Assembly: GCF_016802725.1 (NCBI RefSeq)
Contig: NC_052668.1
Coordinates: forward strand, 11,477,001-11,541,000
DNA from: Solenopsis invicta
Taxonomy: Eukaryota; Arthropoda; Insecta; Hymenoptera; Formicidae
Direction: 5' to 3'
DNA: 64,000 nucleotides
Position 1 is the first letter of the stretch; each line of letters begins with the position of its first letter. The position numbers and the translations under genes were made by a program. Shown in pieces: positions 12,570 through 25,800 of the stretch. The notes below the pieces were generated by a model. That model was not told the DNA's origin. It was given only the letters and a program-made list of their open reading frames with translations, and did no database searches.

Positions 12570-14414
12570 GGCAATTATCGGTACGCGTGCTGGTGCGTGC
12601 CTTACCTGCGTGTATGTACGTGTACGACGGCATACGTCTGTAATTGGATGTGGCCGCGCGACGTGTTTCCGCGGCGCGACGTCGGATAACGCAGAAAGGT
12701 CCAAACGGCCGTAATGAATTGCCGTTGAACCGGATTTCATACATCATTAATAAAACGGTTAATTGCCGATTGCGAAAAGTAAACTGAAGGGGACGCTTTT
12801 TCATCAATTTGATTAAGATCCTTTTTACGTCGGAACGACGTGCGTTAACGATCCGCCTTTGACTCGGTACTGACAAACTAATGATTTTGAGAGAGAGGGG
12901 TCCGTCTGAAATAAGCTGTCCAATTATACGGCATCATCTATCAAGCGGCGAATCGGGGACACGTCTCGGCGCGACGTGCGTTAGATCTAAAACGGATCGT
13001 CGGGTATTTCTCGCCGTTGAACAGCGCGCGCGTGCGATAATGCCGATTTGATTTCCCCCGCGAAAGCTCGTAGGATCCTCACGGTTCTCGAAGAGATACG
13101 CGTGGGCGTGCTGACCGCCAACGGCACTCGTTATACCGAGAAAACGCGCGGGCTCGCGCCGCTTGAATCGTTCATCACGGAATTGCATCTGCCAGCGGTA
13201 ATGACCGGCCAATTTGGCTATTAATTGATTCCGTGGCAGCGGGACCGGGCGGTACCGGCCGGCTGCTCGCGCGAGGAGGTCGAGCCGGGTCGATGTCGTG
13301 GAATCGATAAACCGCCATCATTCATCCGTCGACTCGCTCCTTCGTACGCTTACATGCGTGTACGGAGCCCACATGTGCCCGCCGTTTGTTCTCGCCGAAC
13401 GATCGACCGACTCGATCGTACCGTCGTCGTACAAAGTTACGTCAGGCCGCCGGGCCACCTTGGCCGTTCGTGTGCGCGACCATCGCCGAAGATCTACCGT
13501 GAGATCGTGCCGCCGATCGGACACGATCCTTCGAGCGCAACGCTCCCCGATCGTAACCGTGACGAATGAGATCTTAGCGACGCGCGCGACAGCTCTCGCC
13601 TGAAGGTTCTACTTAGCGGGGCCCCTCGACTAGCCAGCTTTTACGGCGGGCCCGGCGTGCCGCCGTAATTTTACTGGAGAACAATTTTGTCTCCTTTTTT
13701 GTTTCTTAAACAAGTAGCGATGACAAAGGACGCGCGTAGCAAATTTTATTTTGTTTCTCTAATTTCCAATATTTTCTTATTTTAAGTTAAACTGTAACAC
13801 GCGCAGCGATAAAATGTTGTTGCTAGCACAGATCGGTATCGCGTTCTCCAACCAATGTTCTTCTGTAATATCGTGTTTGCACGCGAGAGATCTTTAAAGT
13901 CACGCCGAGTATTTTTCTGATCGTCGAACGTGTATAGTATATCGTTTAGCTCGTTGAAGATCGTTGATGTCGTAAAAGCAAATCGATTTGACATCTTCGT
14001 TAGAACTTTGTATAGAATCGACAGACGAGAAACTGACTTTAACTAGTCGATCTCGCGGTTTAACCGCGAACGCGATACGTAAGTATCGTGATTTAATAGC
14101 AACTCACGTCGATCAATTTAACGTCTGATGAACCAGAGGCCATTATGAAAACTAAGATGCGATAATGCAAATCTCCATGCAAATGCAACCGGAAACTCAA
14201 CTACTTTTTGATACCTGCGTCATAATTTATCGAGATTATTCCGGTGTAACTGTTTTAATTAGTCCCCGCTGAACGACGAGACTTATTATGAATAAATTAA
14301 CGCAATATGTGTTTCTCTTCTCTCGTTTGAGGCTATTTCCTCCCTCCCCTTTACTTATATCTGATGCATGTATATCTGTATACATTATTTAAATTATGTA
14401 TTCTGCATTTCCAG

Positions 14415-14578
14415 GCGAACGATCAAGCAGGTTTTATCTGGCAAGAGAGGAAGCTGATCTCTCGCTGGATCCCAACACGGGGATGCTGAGGATTCGACAG
14501 CCGCTCGATCGGGAATCACGTGACAAATACGTTCTCAGCATCGAGGCACATAATAGCGGCTCCGTTGGATATTGCCAG
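14415..14578 (+). CDS. ds: ds exon: cadherin repeat, partial
   Basis: The exon starts after the acceptor ttccag with two bases of a split codon and ends in frame at CAG before gtaaat. It reads LDPNTGMLRIRQPLDRE, the core of a cadherin repeat whose first strands are encoded upstream. The repeat continues in the next exon with MEVIVEDVNDNPP. Confidence 0.9.
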
Positions 14579-15484
14579 GTAAATTGCGCATCCTGATAAT
14601 CATCGTATCTCGGTATTAACTCACCGTAATCATAGCCGTTTATCCGTGTTCTCGATATATTTATCCTGAATACACATATAATAATCCCGAAGCGTGCGAA
14701 AAGTCTGCGCTACGATTTTTTGCGTTCCCACCGACATTATTATATTAATATTCAGTGAGCGACGCGCGCGTGATCGTTAGCGAATTAGTATCGTATTTTG
14801 AAAGACGCGGAGTTTAGATTCCATCGTTTTACCAGTTTTGCATTAACGAGACACAAACAGCGCTTGTCACTAGCAGCGCATGCCGCCGCGCCGCGTTGCG
14901 CCGTGAAGGACCACATTGCCAAGTTAATCGCAGCGCTTTATACGCGACATCCGTCCGTGTTTTTTTTTTCGTTACAGATGGAAGTGATCGTGGAGGACGT
15001 GAACGACAACCCACCGTCATTTCGCACGAGCACCGTTCGCATCTCGGTGCCGGAATCGCACCCTCTTCACGAGCCTCTGTACGTAGCGCACGCTACCGAT
15101 CCCGACATCACGCCGTCGCTGCCGATACGCTACGTTCTCGGTCAGAACGGCAACAATCTGTTCAGGATAAACGTGCAAACCGGCGAGCTCTATTTAACGA
15201 AGCGATTGGATTACGAGACCCAGCAGAGGCACGGCCTCCTGATAACTGCCCTGGACGGCACCGGGCTCTCGTCTAACCTCAGCCTGAGCGTCGAGGTGCA
15301 GGACGTGAATGACAACCCCCCAGTGTTCGAGAGGAACGAGTATCACGTGGAGGTTCCCGAAGGCGCCAGGCTTGATTCCCAGGTGAGAAAAATCTTCATT
15401 ACACGCCCGTCACGCGAGCATTTGTTTGTCGAGAGGATGCGGTAGGGTTCTTCGAAAAAAGAAGCGGCTGAAGCGAGCGACAGC

Positions 15485-15532
<48 letters not shown>

Positions 15533-16114
15533 GAGAGTGGGAGAGGTAGAATCTCTGAATCGAATGGTAGAGGCGGTAGAAGTTAACAACCTCTCTCTTC
15601 GGCCTTTCTTCCGCTCTTCATCGGTATCTCTTCGCGGCCGAAGTGATCGTTCCCTTTTTCCCCTGACCGGATTCTTTTTGCTCCCGTGTGCGTCAAAACG
15701 TACTTCTCCCGTCTCTTGGGATGCGTAATTTTATCCGGGACAACCAGGAAGAACGCGCCTGTGAACCCATTGCCCCCTCTCGTATCGTGAGGCGTACGCC
15801 ACACCAGCTACCAGTCGTCTACTCTCCCCTTCCGGGTAGCTTCTCTCGAACGAGAAAGGAGCAGGAGAAGCGAGAGGAGGAGAAGAAGAAGACGTTGACT
15901 CGCGGAGTTCACCTTGTAGGCAAAGAGAGAATTAGCCCCGCGCTAAGAACAGAATTAACCGGATGTTGCATCACGCTGCAGCGAGATTAGACGATGTTAC
16001 CTCGCTGTGGTTGCTCGACGGACCAGTTCGAAGCTGGGAGATGGATAGGGAATGCCCGATAATCTGATATCCAGACGCGGCATGTTGCCGCGGTTGATAT
16101 CGATTGCGAACAGC

Positions 16115-16164
<50 letters not shown>

Positions 16165-16854
16165 AGAGAGAAAGAGAGAGAGAGAGAGAGGTTTAGGATT
16201 GATAGGTAACAACCGATAGGCCAGGAGAAACGCCACACAGTCGATCATTTCGCGAGTAACTTCCTGAGTGATTACGCAACGGGGGAAGATCTATCATGTT
16301 ATATATGGTTACATCGAATATAGCAGTATTTCGATTGTATTTGAGAAATTTGAATTTTTACGTTATTTGACTCTATTCGCAAATCTTCCTCGATCTTCGT
16401 TGTCCGGGAGAACGTCCGGAGCAAATCCAAAACGATACTTGTGTACCTTGGAGACTCGGAGACGCGGGTCCATCCGCGAAGATCGCCAAGGGCAACGTGC
16501 ATCATTCCCCCTGTAATTATCTACACATATCAGTCATTATCCAACAAAAAAATCGAAATAAGGGCGAGCATGGGTCGATGGCGAGGTTTTGTGACGAGAG
16601 ACCGCGTCGACGAGAAGGAGAGTCATTAGCTGCGAAACTCACGAGAACCGGGTCGTCGTTGGCACGCGGCTGATAGGTCCGACGCTTCTTCGTGGCGATG
16701 GTAGTCGCGTACGAAGCGAACGTAATCCCGAATACGAGGATACCGATGACGAATGGCAGTGAGATTTTCGCCACGAGATACACCCGTTAAACGACGTCGC
16801 ATTTTTAATACAACGTACAGGCGGGTACGTCGCGGTAGTTCGCGCTTCCCCCTT

Positions 16855-16894
<40 letters not shown>

Positions 16895-19800
16895 TTTTCG
16901 TCCAACTCGTCTCTTTCTCTTCCTCTTCCTTCTTCCCTCATCGCCACTCGATCTTCCGCTCCATCTTCCTCCTGGTGTACCGGGTACTATAAATCGGTGG
17001 TATCTATCGGCGAAACAGATCTGTGAGCTGTCGGTGGTATCCGGACAATATCTCAACCGCTAGTGTATGTTAAAGATAAAATGAGACGGAACGATCTGGA
17101 CGAGAAAACGAGATAGATATGGAGGCGACAGGGAGGAAATAGCTGGAGCGAGAGAGTAACTTGGCAGAACGTAACCCTTCACCCACCGTGAACTAATAAC
17201 GTACAGTTAAACACATTACTGCCTGCTCTCATGTCAGGTTCCTCATCTAATGATAACCTGCATCCCCCCTCCCTCTCCTGGTCCTCCGCGAAGACGACCC
17301 GGTTGCGGCATCTCTCTCATCCTCCTTCTCCCTCTTTCTCCATTCCCACCTCTTTCCCTTCGTCTTCTACCACCATCCATCATTCGTAAGCCGCGGGTTC
17401 ATGCGCGAGACACGACCTTATACACTCCCGATCCTGCACTTTTTCTTCCTCTTCTTTTTCCTCCAACCTTCGCAATTCACCATCCTCCCGCGCTGGAAAA
17501 CATCGCCTGGTCCGAACGTGTTTAGGGTACGCGGTCTTTAGATGCGTTTAATTAATACGGAACGACCGGATCGACTGGTCCCGACGCCGCCTCTCTTTCT
17601 CTCTCTTTTACTCCTTTTCTTACTCTCTCGCAAGATCGCGAGAAATGTCTACGGATGATGCGATTGCTCTTGTTTCGAATCTCATCGTGGTTCTATTCGT
17701 TTGGAGCTTTAACGTTCCATCATGCTTGTTTTGATGTTTCAAACATTTTTATTAAACGTTATAAAGTCGTCGCCGCGCTTGTGTGCATGCGCGATTCAAC
17801 GATCGCAAAATCAGATTAGCGAATCCATTGAATGGTTATATCAAACGCACTGGTTATATTGTGGATCAACTGAATTCTTCACTTGCAGATTCTTCAGGTA
17901 ACAGCAGTGGATCTGGACACGGGAAATAACGCGAGGCTGAGCTATCGTCTGCACGGGTCGACCGCTTTTCGCATCAATCCTATTACCGGCTGGATCTACC
18001 TAGCGCAGAGCTTGGACCGCGAGACTCTCGATCGGCACGCTTTGACGGTTTTCGCGACCGACAACGGATCGCCCGCGGCGACCGCGAGTGCGACCGTGCT
18101 GGTGATGGTCCTGGACGACAACGACAACGATCCGCGTTTCGAGAAGGACTTTTACGCGTTCGAGCTGCTCGAGAATCTACCCTCGGGCACTCTGGTCGGA
18201 CGCGTGAGCGCCATCGATCCCGATATCGGCAAGAACTCGCTCCTCAGATACGCGGTGGTCCAAACCAACAGCAGCTTCGCCGTTGATCCCGACACAGGTA
18301 AGAGGCTATCTTCTCATCTTATTTTCCTGTTTTTCGTTCTCCTCGTTCCGTTTGCACTTCGTTTTGCGTCGCGTCGCCCCGTCAAACGCCACGAGAAGTG
18401 TATAAGGTTCGTAACGACGCTCGAGTGTTTGTAAAGTCAGCTCGGGTCCGTGCTTCGAGGATCGAGCCGGAGATGCCCACGCAGCTCGAAAACTCACGGA
18501 GAAAAATATTGGCGAATCGTTTCCACGAGTTTCGCCGAGTTTCGGCTCGCGGCAGCGTACATCCTCGAGTTGCTTGCGAACGTGTAATTCGAGAATTCGT
18601 TGAACAGACCTGGCAAAAGAATCGCATTATTCTCTCCGCTTCGACCGGCTCGTTCTCCGACAAGTTAAATTCACACCGGAGTTACGGTCGTGCTACTCGA
18701 CAAGCGTGAATAAGAGATGTACTACAAAGAGAAACTTCCTGATTCGGTGGACGGTCCCCTCGGTGCTTCTCGGGGCTACGGGTGACAGTGATCGATTCGC
18801 AGCGATTAACATTTTGGTTGTACGTTTGGAATTTCTTCCTTCGCCGTGACGCTTTGCCTTGCATTATTGTCATACTCACGACGCAGCAGTATATTTCAAT
18901 GCGGCCGCAGGAATGCGTCACGCCGCGCGAAACGGAAGCGATCCGTGCGCCGTGGTCGATATAATACAATTCATCGTCGAAATCGAAATTAATCTTTCAC
19001 GCGTTTCGCTTCTCTAAATTATATACCTGCCCTTCGTCCCGAAGTGTTATCACGAACGTAATTGTACTCCGCGCCTGCCACGGATTCTTCTATTTCCGCC
19101 AGATATTCAATCTCATTCATCGGTTTATAATCGCCTAGACGATCCCTTCGATTCGCGATCTCTTTCTTATTCACTCTTCGCCGCTGACTTCTATATCGCA
19201 GCTCTTCTCGCGTCCTCGCACACAGCGCGAAGTGTGGCAGCCCGCGGTTACTTCCTGTTTAAGACAGGTTCTTAGTCTGTTGAATAAAAATTGAGAACGC
19301 GCGCCTTCGCTAGCTTCTTATTAATTCTCCGAGTCTGAATCGCCGTCGTGATGTTACATTCCCTTGTCCCTTTGCTTGTTCCTTTCACAACGATACGATG
19401 GATGGAGAGAAACGAACGTTAACGAAAGATCGATTTAGGCGCGAGAGATGGAAGGGGACGCTTACGAGCGGGAAAAGGAGAGACTATTAATGTACTAAAT
19501 GGCCCCCAGCCGTCAACGCGTGTAATTTACGCGTTGCTCTTGCGTCAACTCTACGGCCCTTTATGCCGCGCCATTGTTGAACGATTTCGTAATCGATGAA
19601 AGGGTTCCTCGTACCCGGACAACATCGCTCGGCTTACTAAGTCTCTCTCAGACTATATTTCGAAATCCTAATATTTCATTGCTTTAAACTGGAGGCGTGC
19701 AAATCAAGCAAGCATTTGCGAGGTTCGATCAAATGTTGAAAAATAGAAGTGAAAATTTATAACACTTGATTCGAATAAGGCCCAGCATGAAATAAGGCCC

Positions 19801-22800
19801 ATTTTTAAATATACTTATAAAATGCGTTTTATGCTTGTAAAATATACTTGAAAGATGAGTCATAGGAAGTAAATAAAGAGAGACTAGAGAATTAAAACTG
19901 ACAACACGTTTATTTAATGGAACAAAAACTTGTGACAAAGTGGGTAAATGAGCTGTTTTTATAATAATTTGCTGCAAAGTTTATTAAATGGTACATTTTT
20001 TTATGATTTATTTCAACATGTATTATTCAACTTCCTAACTATAGAAAAAACAGATATTTTTTTAAATAAATATACTTTTTTACAAATATATTTATTAAAC
20101 AAGATCCACAGGTTTACTATTATTGCCGTTGTCATTTGTTTGTTACGCGGCATGCAACACAGGATAATAATTTTCAGTGTTGCTATTTTTGAGAAACTAA
20201 AATTGCACTCAACCTGCACTCAAGAATTTGCAAAAGTTAAAAAAATCAATCATAGATAAAATTAAAGATAATTGATGTTTAACATCAATTATCAGAATGG
20301 ACTTTGAGGGATTTTATTTCTGTGATTGATAATCACTTAAAAAATAATTTGGAAGATAACGTTAAGCTTTAAAACAATTAGACCTTATTCAACCTAGATA
20401 ACAAATTTGAAATTCTCAAACGGTTTAAATTTGAATCTTTCAGATTCGATTTGATCTCAAGTCAGGCTATACGCACACTTCTACTTAAAACTATACATTG
20501 TAGCACGATTGTTAAATAAATCGGACATTTCACAAATACGACCGCCGAGGTTTAAGCTTACGATGTCGCTCAATGGCGATTTACCAAATTACCAGGCCGA
20601 AGTAACAAGAACGACACGAGGATCGTTTCTTTTTTGCGGGATCTCCGTATAGCTCATTTTAGGTTGCAGCGGTGTGTACGGTTCGTCGGTATTAAAATAT
20701 AATCCGGTAAGAGTGGCGCTTTCGCCTGGTCGGCGTGTAACGAATCATCAGGAACGGGGCCCGGGGCCCGTCACACGCCGCGAAATACGCGCACACGTAT
20801 GCGGCGCGGGCTCACACCGCTTGTGCAATGCGCGCAGTTTGATTGGCATGCGACACGGGAGTATTTGTGTACACGCTCTCGGCTCCGAGAGGCCCGGGTC
20901 TTTCTCTCTCTCTCTCTCTCTTTCTTTCTTCGTTCTCGCATCTCCGCGCTGCCTGTTTGCAGAGGTGGGACTTCTCGAGTCATCCCGGTCGGCGCGGCGC
21001 GGCGCGGCGGCGCGCGGATGGAGAGGACCGAGAGGCAGAAAAAAAGATGAGGGCTAACGACAGCCAAGAGGGGGGTGGGGGCGATCGCGCTGCCGGAAGT
21101 ATCAGCTGTCTTGTCGTACGAGTACTTCTATATTAATCCCCGCTGCATGCAGCGCGACTGCACATTGTCCGGTCAACGGACCTGCAGCGGAGTGAGTTGA
21201 AATTTCGCCCGGCCATTGTCCTTCGATCGGCTCTAACCGCGAGATCTCCCATTGAGAAAAGCCCTCGAGCGGCGGAGCTCCTTCGCTCCTTCCGCGTAGG
21301 TCGCCCCCGTAACACTCGCTTAATGGCGCCCTTTTCTCCATTCATCCAATTAAGGGGATCCCTCGCGTGTTGGCTTACAATGTCGGGAGATCGACCGGCG
21401 GTGATTTATGGAATGGCACGCCCTTGTTCGCGATGAAACGCGACGAGAAGTAAGGGAATATTCAATTGTCAGTGCAACTCGACCGGTTCCTAATATGTAC
21501 CGTGAGTGTGATCAGGGGGGCCGTTAGCAGTCGCGATGCAGTCCCCCCTCCTCCACGTCGCCTCCTCGTGATATTCGTCGGAATTGTTCGAGTCCTCAGC
21601 GTTCCTCGCGCCTCTCTTTCCCGCGACGCACGGCGTTCGCGCGTGAAATTCTCCCGCGATGCGTCTCCTGCATTTCAAGCCGTTGCGATACCACCGATTA
21701 TCGCGAGGAATTTCCACGTGACCCACCGTGACCGATCCTCGCGCCTATCGATCGGATACCTGTTGCAGCACGGCCACGTGCCATCCGCGCCACGTGGCAC
21801 ATCGCGTCTACTACGTGCGGGACTACCACGCTCACTCGAGGCATGCGGCTCCGCGATACTGTTGTATGCGGTGTTGTATACGACTCTACCCTGCGCGCTG
21901 CTATCTCAGCGGTCATCACTTTGCAGCGCGTTGACTTTGTGCGAGAAAGAGTCGGAGAGAGTGCGTGAAAAAAAAAAAAGAAAAATTCGCTCCGATAATC
22001 TCTTCGCTCCGTTTAATACGCTCTACGTATCCATCCGGTGTGCACCGCGTCGTGATGAATGACGATTACGGTCGATTTATATTATAATTAAGTACGTGAT
22101 ATAAAAAATATCACGATCGCATCTCGGATTATTTAGCGATATATTTTCCAGCGGCAAACACGTTTAGCGGCGGCGTTTCCCCGCGGCTTTCCTACGCGTC
22201 GATAATTTGGTATGTGGTTTTGCTGCGTCGGTGATCAAATTAAAGATAAGGTTGCTCAGCTAGTCCGCAACTTGGCAACGCGCGCGCGGTTGCAAAGCCG
22301 TCGAGCAGGTTCCACGATGCGCACACTTCGATCTAATCCCGGTCCGGAGATTCCTCGCGTCGAGTTTCCTACCGTTTCCATTCGTCGAACGACTGTTTGA
22401 TTTTCGAGAAACGCAACCTCGACGCTCTCCGTCCGTTCGTTACGAGGACGCGGTCCCTGACTCGTACATCCGATCGCGGCGATGGATTTCCAAATATTGG
22501 AAGAGGCACGCGAAGACAAAAAGCCACGTTCCTCTTACGAGAGGATGACGGTGAGACTGGTCGCGCGGTCCCACGGCTAACACGAGAAACGCATTAGCAC
22601 GCGCCCTACGATATACTTCTTATTGTTGCGCGATGGCATCCCCGGCTAGCCGGCCGGCGCGTTTGCATGTCCCCCGTCGATCGTTTGTCTTGTCGACGAT
22701 GGAGGAGTACGGCGCGGCGTCGTCCATGCACCACATCGGTGGTTAACGCCGGGTCGCGATGGTTCTCGATTAGGTACGTCGAGAATTTGTGGTGACACGC

Positions 22801-25800
22801 CACAGGCCTGGCGGGGCCCGGCGGGGCCGGCGCGGCGGCGTCGTCACGGGGGAACGAATTATTATCCCGATCCTTTTCCCAGATCCTGAAATAGTTCTGG
22901 CGGCTCTTCGACTAGTCGCTCGCTTAATTATCCATTAATGCACCGACCAGGTGCGTCGAGGTAGAGAGAAACCGGGATCCCTCTTCTGCGCTTTGACTCT
23001 ACCTCTTCCCTCTTTTACCCTGCTGCCGTGCTCTCGCCCTCTCTCGCACCGCCTTCTCCCGTATTCGTACCCTCCTTGTCGTTCTCTCCACGAGACTCTG
23101 CAGACTACTCCCTGCGATACGTAATTATGGCGGACCTCGTTACACGCACGACTACGTATGCCCCTAGTACAATTATTATATGCGAGAAGGAGAGGGCGGC
23201 GGGGGGGGGAGGGAGAGGGAGAAAGAGCGAAAGCGGAAACGAAAAATGAAACCACCGATATATCGAGGAATACGAGCAGCCGCGCGCAGATGGGTTCTTA
23301 TGCACGTACGAGCGACGATTATCCAATTAACCGTTCTCGACGAAGGAAATTGATAAGGTCTGTCTAGACCATGCGATCGACACGAGACACGTCGACGTAT
23401 TTCGATTTTATATATCGAACGTACGCGTTCTCTCCGCAATCTCCATTGCGGCCGCGCACAGAGCGCTCGAGAGTCGTCGGCACGTAAGATCCATCGAACC
23501 CGCAGCCTTTAAGCGTCATCTAATATCAAGACATGCAGACTCCGGTACAGAGAGCTTTTTGTCCCGCGCCCATAAATATTCTCCGGCATCCGCTAATAGA
23601 CGTTACCCCGCTGCGCTGCGGGGAATTGCTAATAGATCGTTAATAATTCGCTATCTATACCGCCAGCTAAGCTCGACGCTCGCGTCGCTCGTGCAGCGCA
23701 ATGAAAATTAATTGTTTCTCTCTTTCCCCTTCCCGCTCGGCGATCGCCAGGCAAGATCACCACGCGCGAGCCGCTCGACCGTGAAGCGAAAGGCGTCCAC
23801 GAGCTGGTCCTGGAGGCGCGGGATCAAGGAATACCGTCGAGGGCCGCCAGAGTGCCTCTGAAGGTCACGGTCCTGGACGTCAACGACAACTCGCCCGAGA
23901 TCGTCGATCCCCAGAGGGACGTGGTCAGCGTCAGGGAGGAGCAACCGACGGGAACGGAGGTCGCCAGGGTGCGGGCACTGGACACGGATCTCGGCGAAAA
24001 CGCCTCGGTGACGTACAGCATCTCGAAAGGTAAGGGGGAGGGGGGGATACCTCCCGTTGTACCGTTGAATTTAATGTTGCCTTAATTTATCCCGCGGATG
24101 TGTCTTAATCTCGCGGTGGTAGCTATTTCATTCTCAATTACCCGTTCGTCGCTGTGTGCGACCAATCGGTTACGCGCCGCTCGTCTAATTAAGGAAACCG
24201 CGCGCTTCTGCCTCGGATATGATTATATCTCGGTAAGAAAATATATAAATTACAATTAGTCCCTCGTGTGTGTATGTGTATGTGTACGCGCGGCCAATAA
24301 TTGCGCGGCTTCGTTACGAGGGCGCCGGGCTGGGAGTCGGGAATAATAGAGAAATAGCGAGAGAGAGAGAGTACTTACATGCGCCGGAGATTAGACGGCG
24401 GACTTGCTCTTTTTTCACCGGCCTGCTTACTCTCGACTCCCGCGGTAGAGCAAGACTTTTTGAGGCTTTAATAACCCAGCAGCACTTACAGAAACAATTA
24501 TGCACGGTCTTAAAGGCAGTCGCGAGCGTTTTTGCCGGGCGCGTTATCCGCTATAGCGAAACGCTCGCTGCCTGTGAGAAATCGTTACCGCGCGCGCGCG
24601 CGCGCTGGTCCACTCCGGCGGCGGCAGTTGCGATCAGAATCGGATTTTCACGATCGCGCGTACCAAACGGCGAGAAAAGAATCTTGATCGCGAGATTAAA
24701 TCTTAACATCGCATCGCGGGATACACTGTAATACTGTCGGGGAGTGCAACGATGTACCTCAATCCCGTTCACGTCACGAGGCATTTCATCCCGCGCGCTC
24801 TATCGCGGCGCCTATTTCGCGTACACGATTCTGCGCTCAGGGTCAACGGTACAGATATCAGAGAGTTTTTCTACGTCGTCGTGCTCTCTCTCTCTTACTC
24901 TCCCGCGTTCGTGGCAACAAGAATAATCGTCCGGGAGTAATTTTGTCCGTCCGTCTCTCCGGAGAATATCTCTGTTCGTACAAGCTGACTTCGTTTTTCG
25001 CTTTCGCAGACCGAGACTCGGACGGCTACAACGTCTTCACCATCGACCCGATCACCGGCATGATCAGGACCAAGGCCGTGCTCGATCACGAGGAGCGCAA
25101 CGTGTACCGGGTGTCCGTAAGGGCGACCGATGCCGGTCATCCGCCGCGACACAGCGAGCGCGTGTTGCGAGTCGAAGTTCTGGCACTCGCGGATAACCGG
25201 CCGACCTTCACCAGCAGCAGTCTTACCTTTAACGTGAGTACTATTGACCTCGCCACCCGGTAAGATTCATTTTCCCCTCAGATTTGTTTTCTATCCTCGC
25301 CGGACACACTCCATAGTTACCTCTTGCAATTATTCATTAGAACATTTATGGTCGTGCTAACATCCCTCCGATGGCATCTCGCCGCCGTTGTTACGTGCGT
25401 TTCCTGTGCGGATAGCCTCGCACAATTTATGCCACGTTGGGAATTCTGTAGAAAATGCTACGGGAGATTGAAATTTTATTGCAATCTTATAGCTTAGTCT
25501 TCGTTCTTACTACAATCGTTTAATTAAACATTTAACTCTTGCCATTTAATTCCTAGGAAGATATACATCCCAATAACTTAATATTTATCTTTCTTATTAA
25601 TTAATATATGCGCATAAATGATTTTTTTTTTTAAATATAAGTACTTCCTGGCTTAATTACCAATGGCACTTCTGTGATTTTGAATGACATATAAATTATC
25701 TTTTAAAAAAGAGAATATTTTTAGAGTATAAAAAGTAAAGTGGACTGGATTTAATGATGTACACTCGATACATTCAGGTGCGCGAGGATGCAAGTATCGG

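Larger units (their letters stand above)
1..14414 (+). other. ds: ds intron (partial, 5' end outside window)
   Basis: No coding exon is recognisable here. I looked for cadherin signatures (DxNDN linkers, LDRE motifs) in all frames and found none before 14415. The first exon begins after an AG acceptor in the middle of a codon and in the middle of a cadherin repeat, so earlier exons must lie left of the window. Open frames here are short, overlap on both strands, and are rich in Arg, Ser, Pro or low-complexity sequence, as expected from chance in CpG-rich DNA. The stretch holds one hAT-type element (3092-4188), several microsatellites and an AT-rich island at about 10490-11060. Confidence 0.8.
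18298..23750 (+). other. ds: ds intron, 5.45 kb
   Basis: No exon is missing here: the reading frame and cadherin fold continue directly across it (DPDTG to KITTREPLDRE). It holds a candidate hAT-like insertion at 19690-20483, a short CT tract near 20905 and chance open frames on both strands. I recognise no gene in it. Confidence 0.85.
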
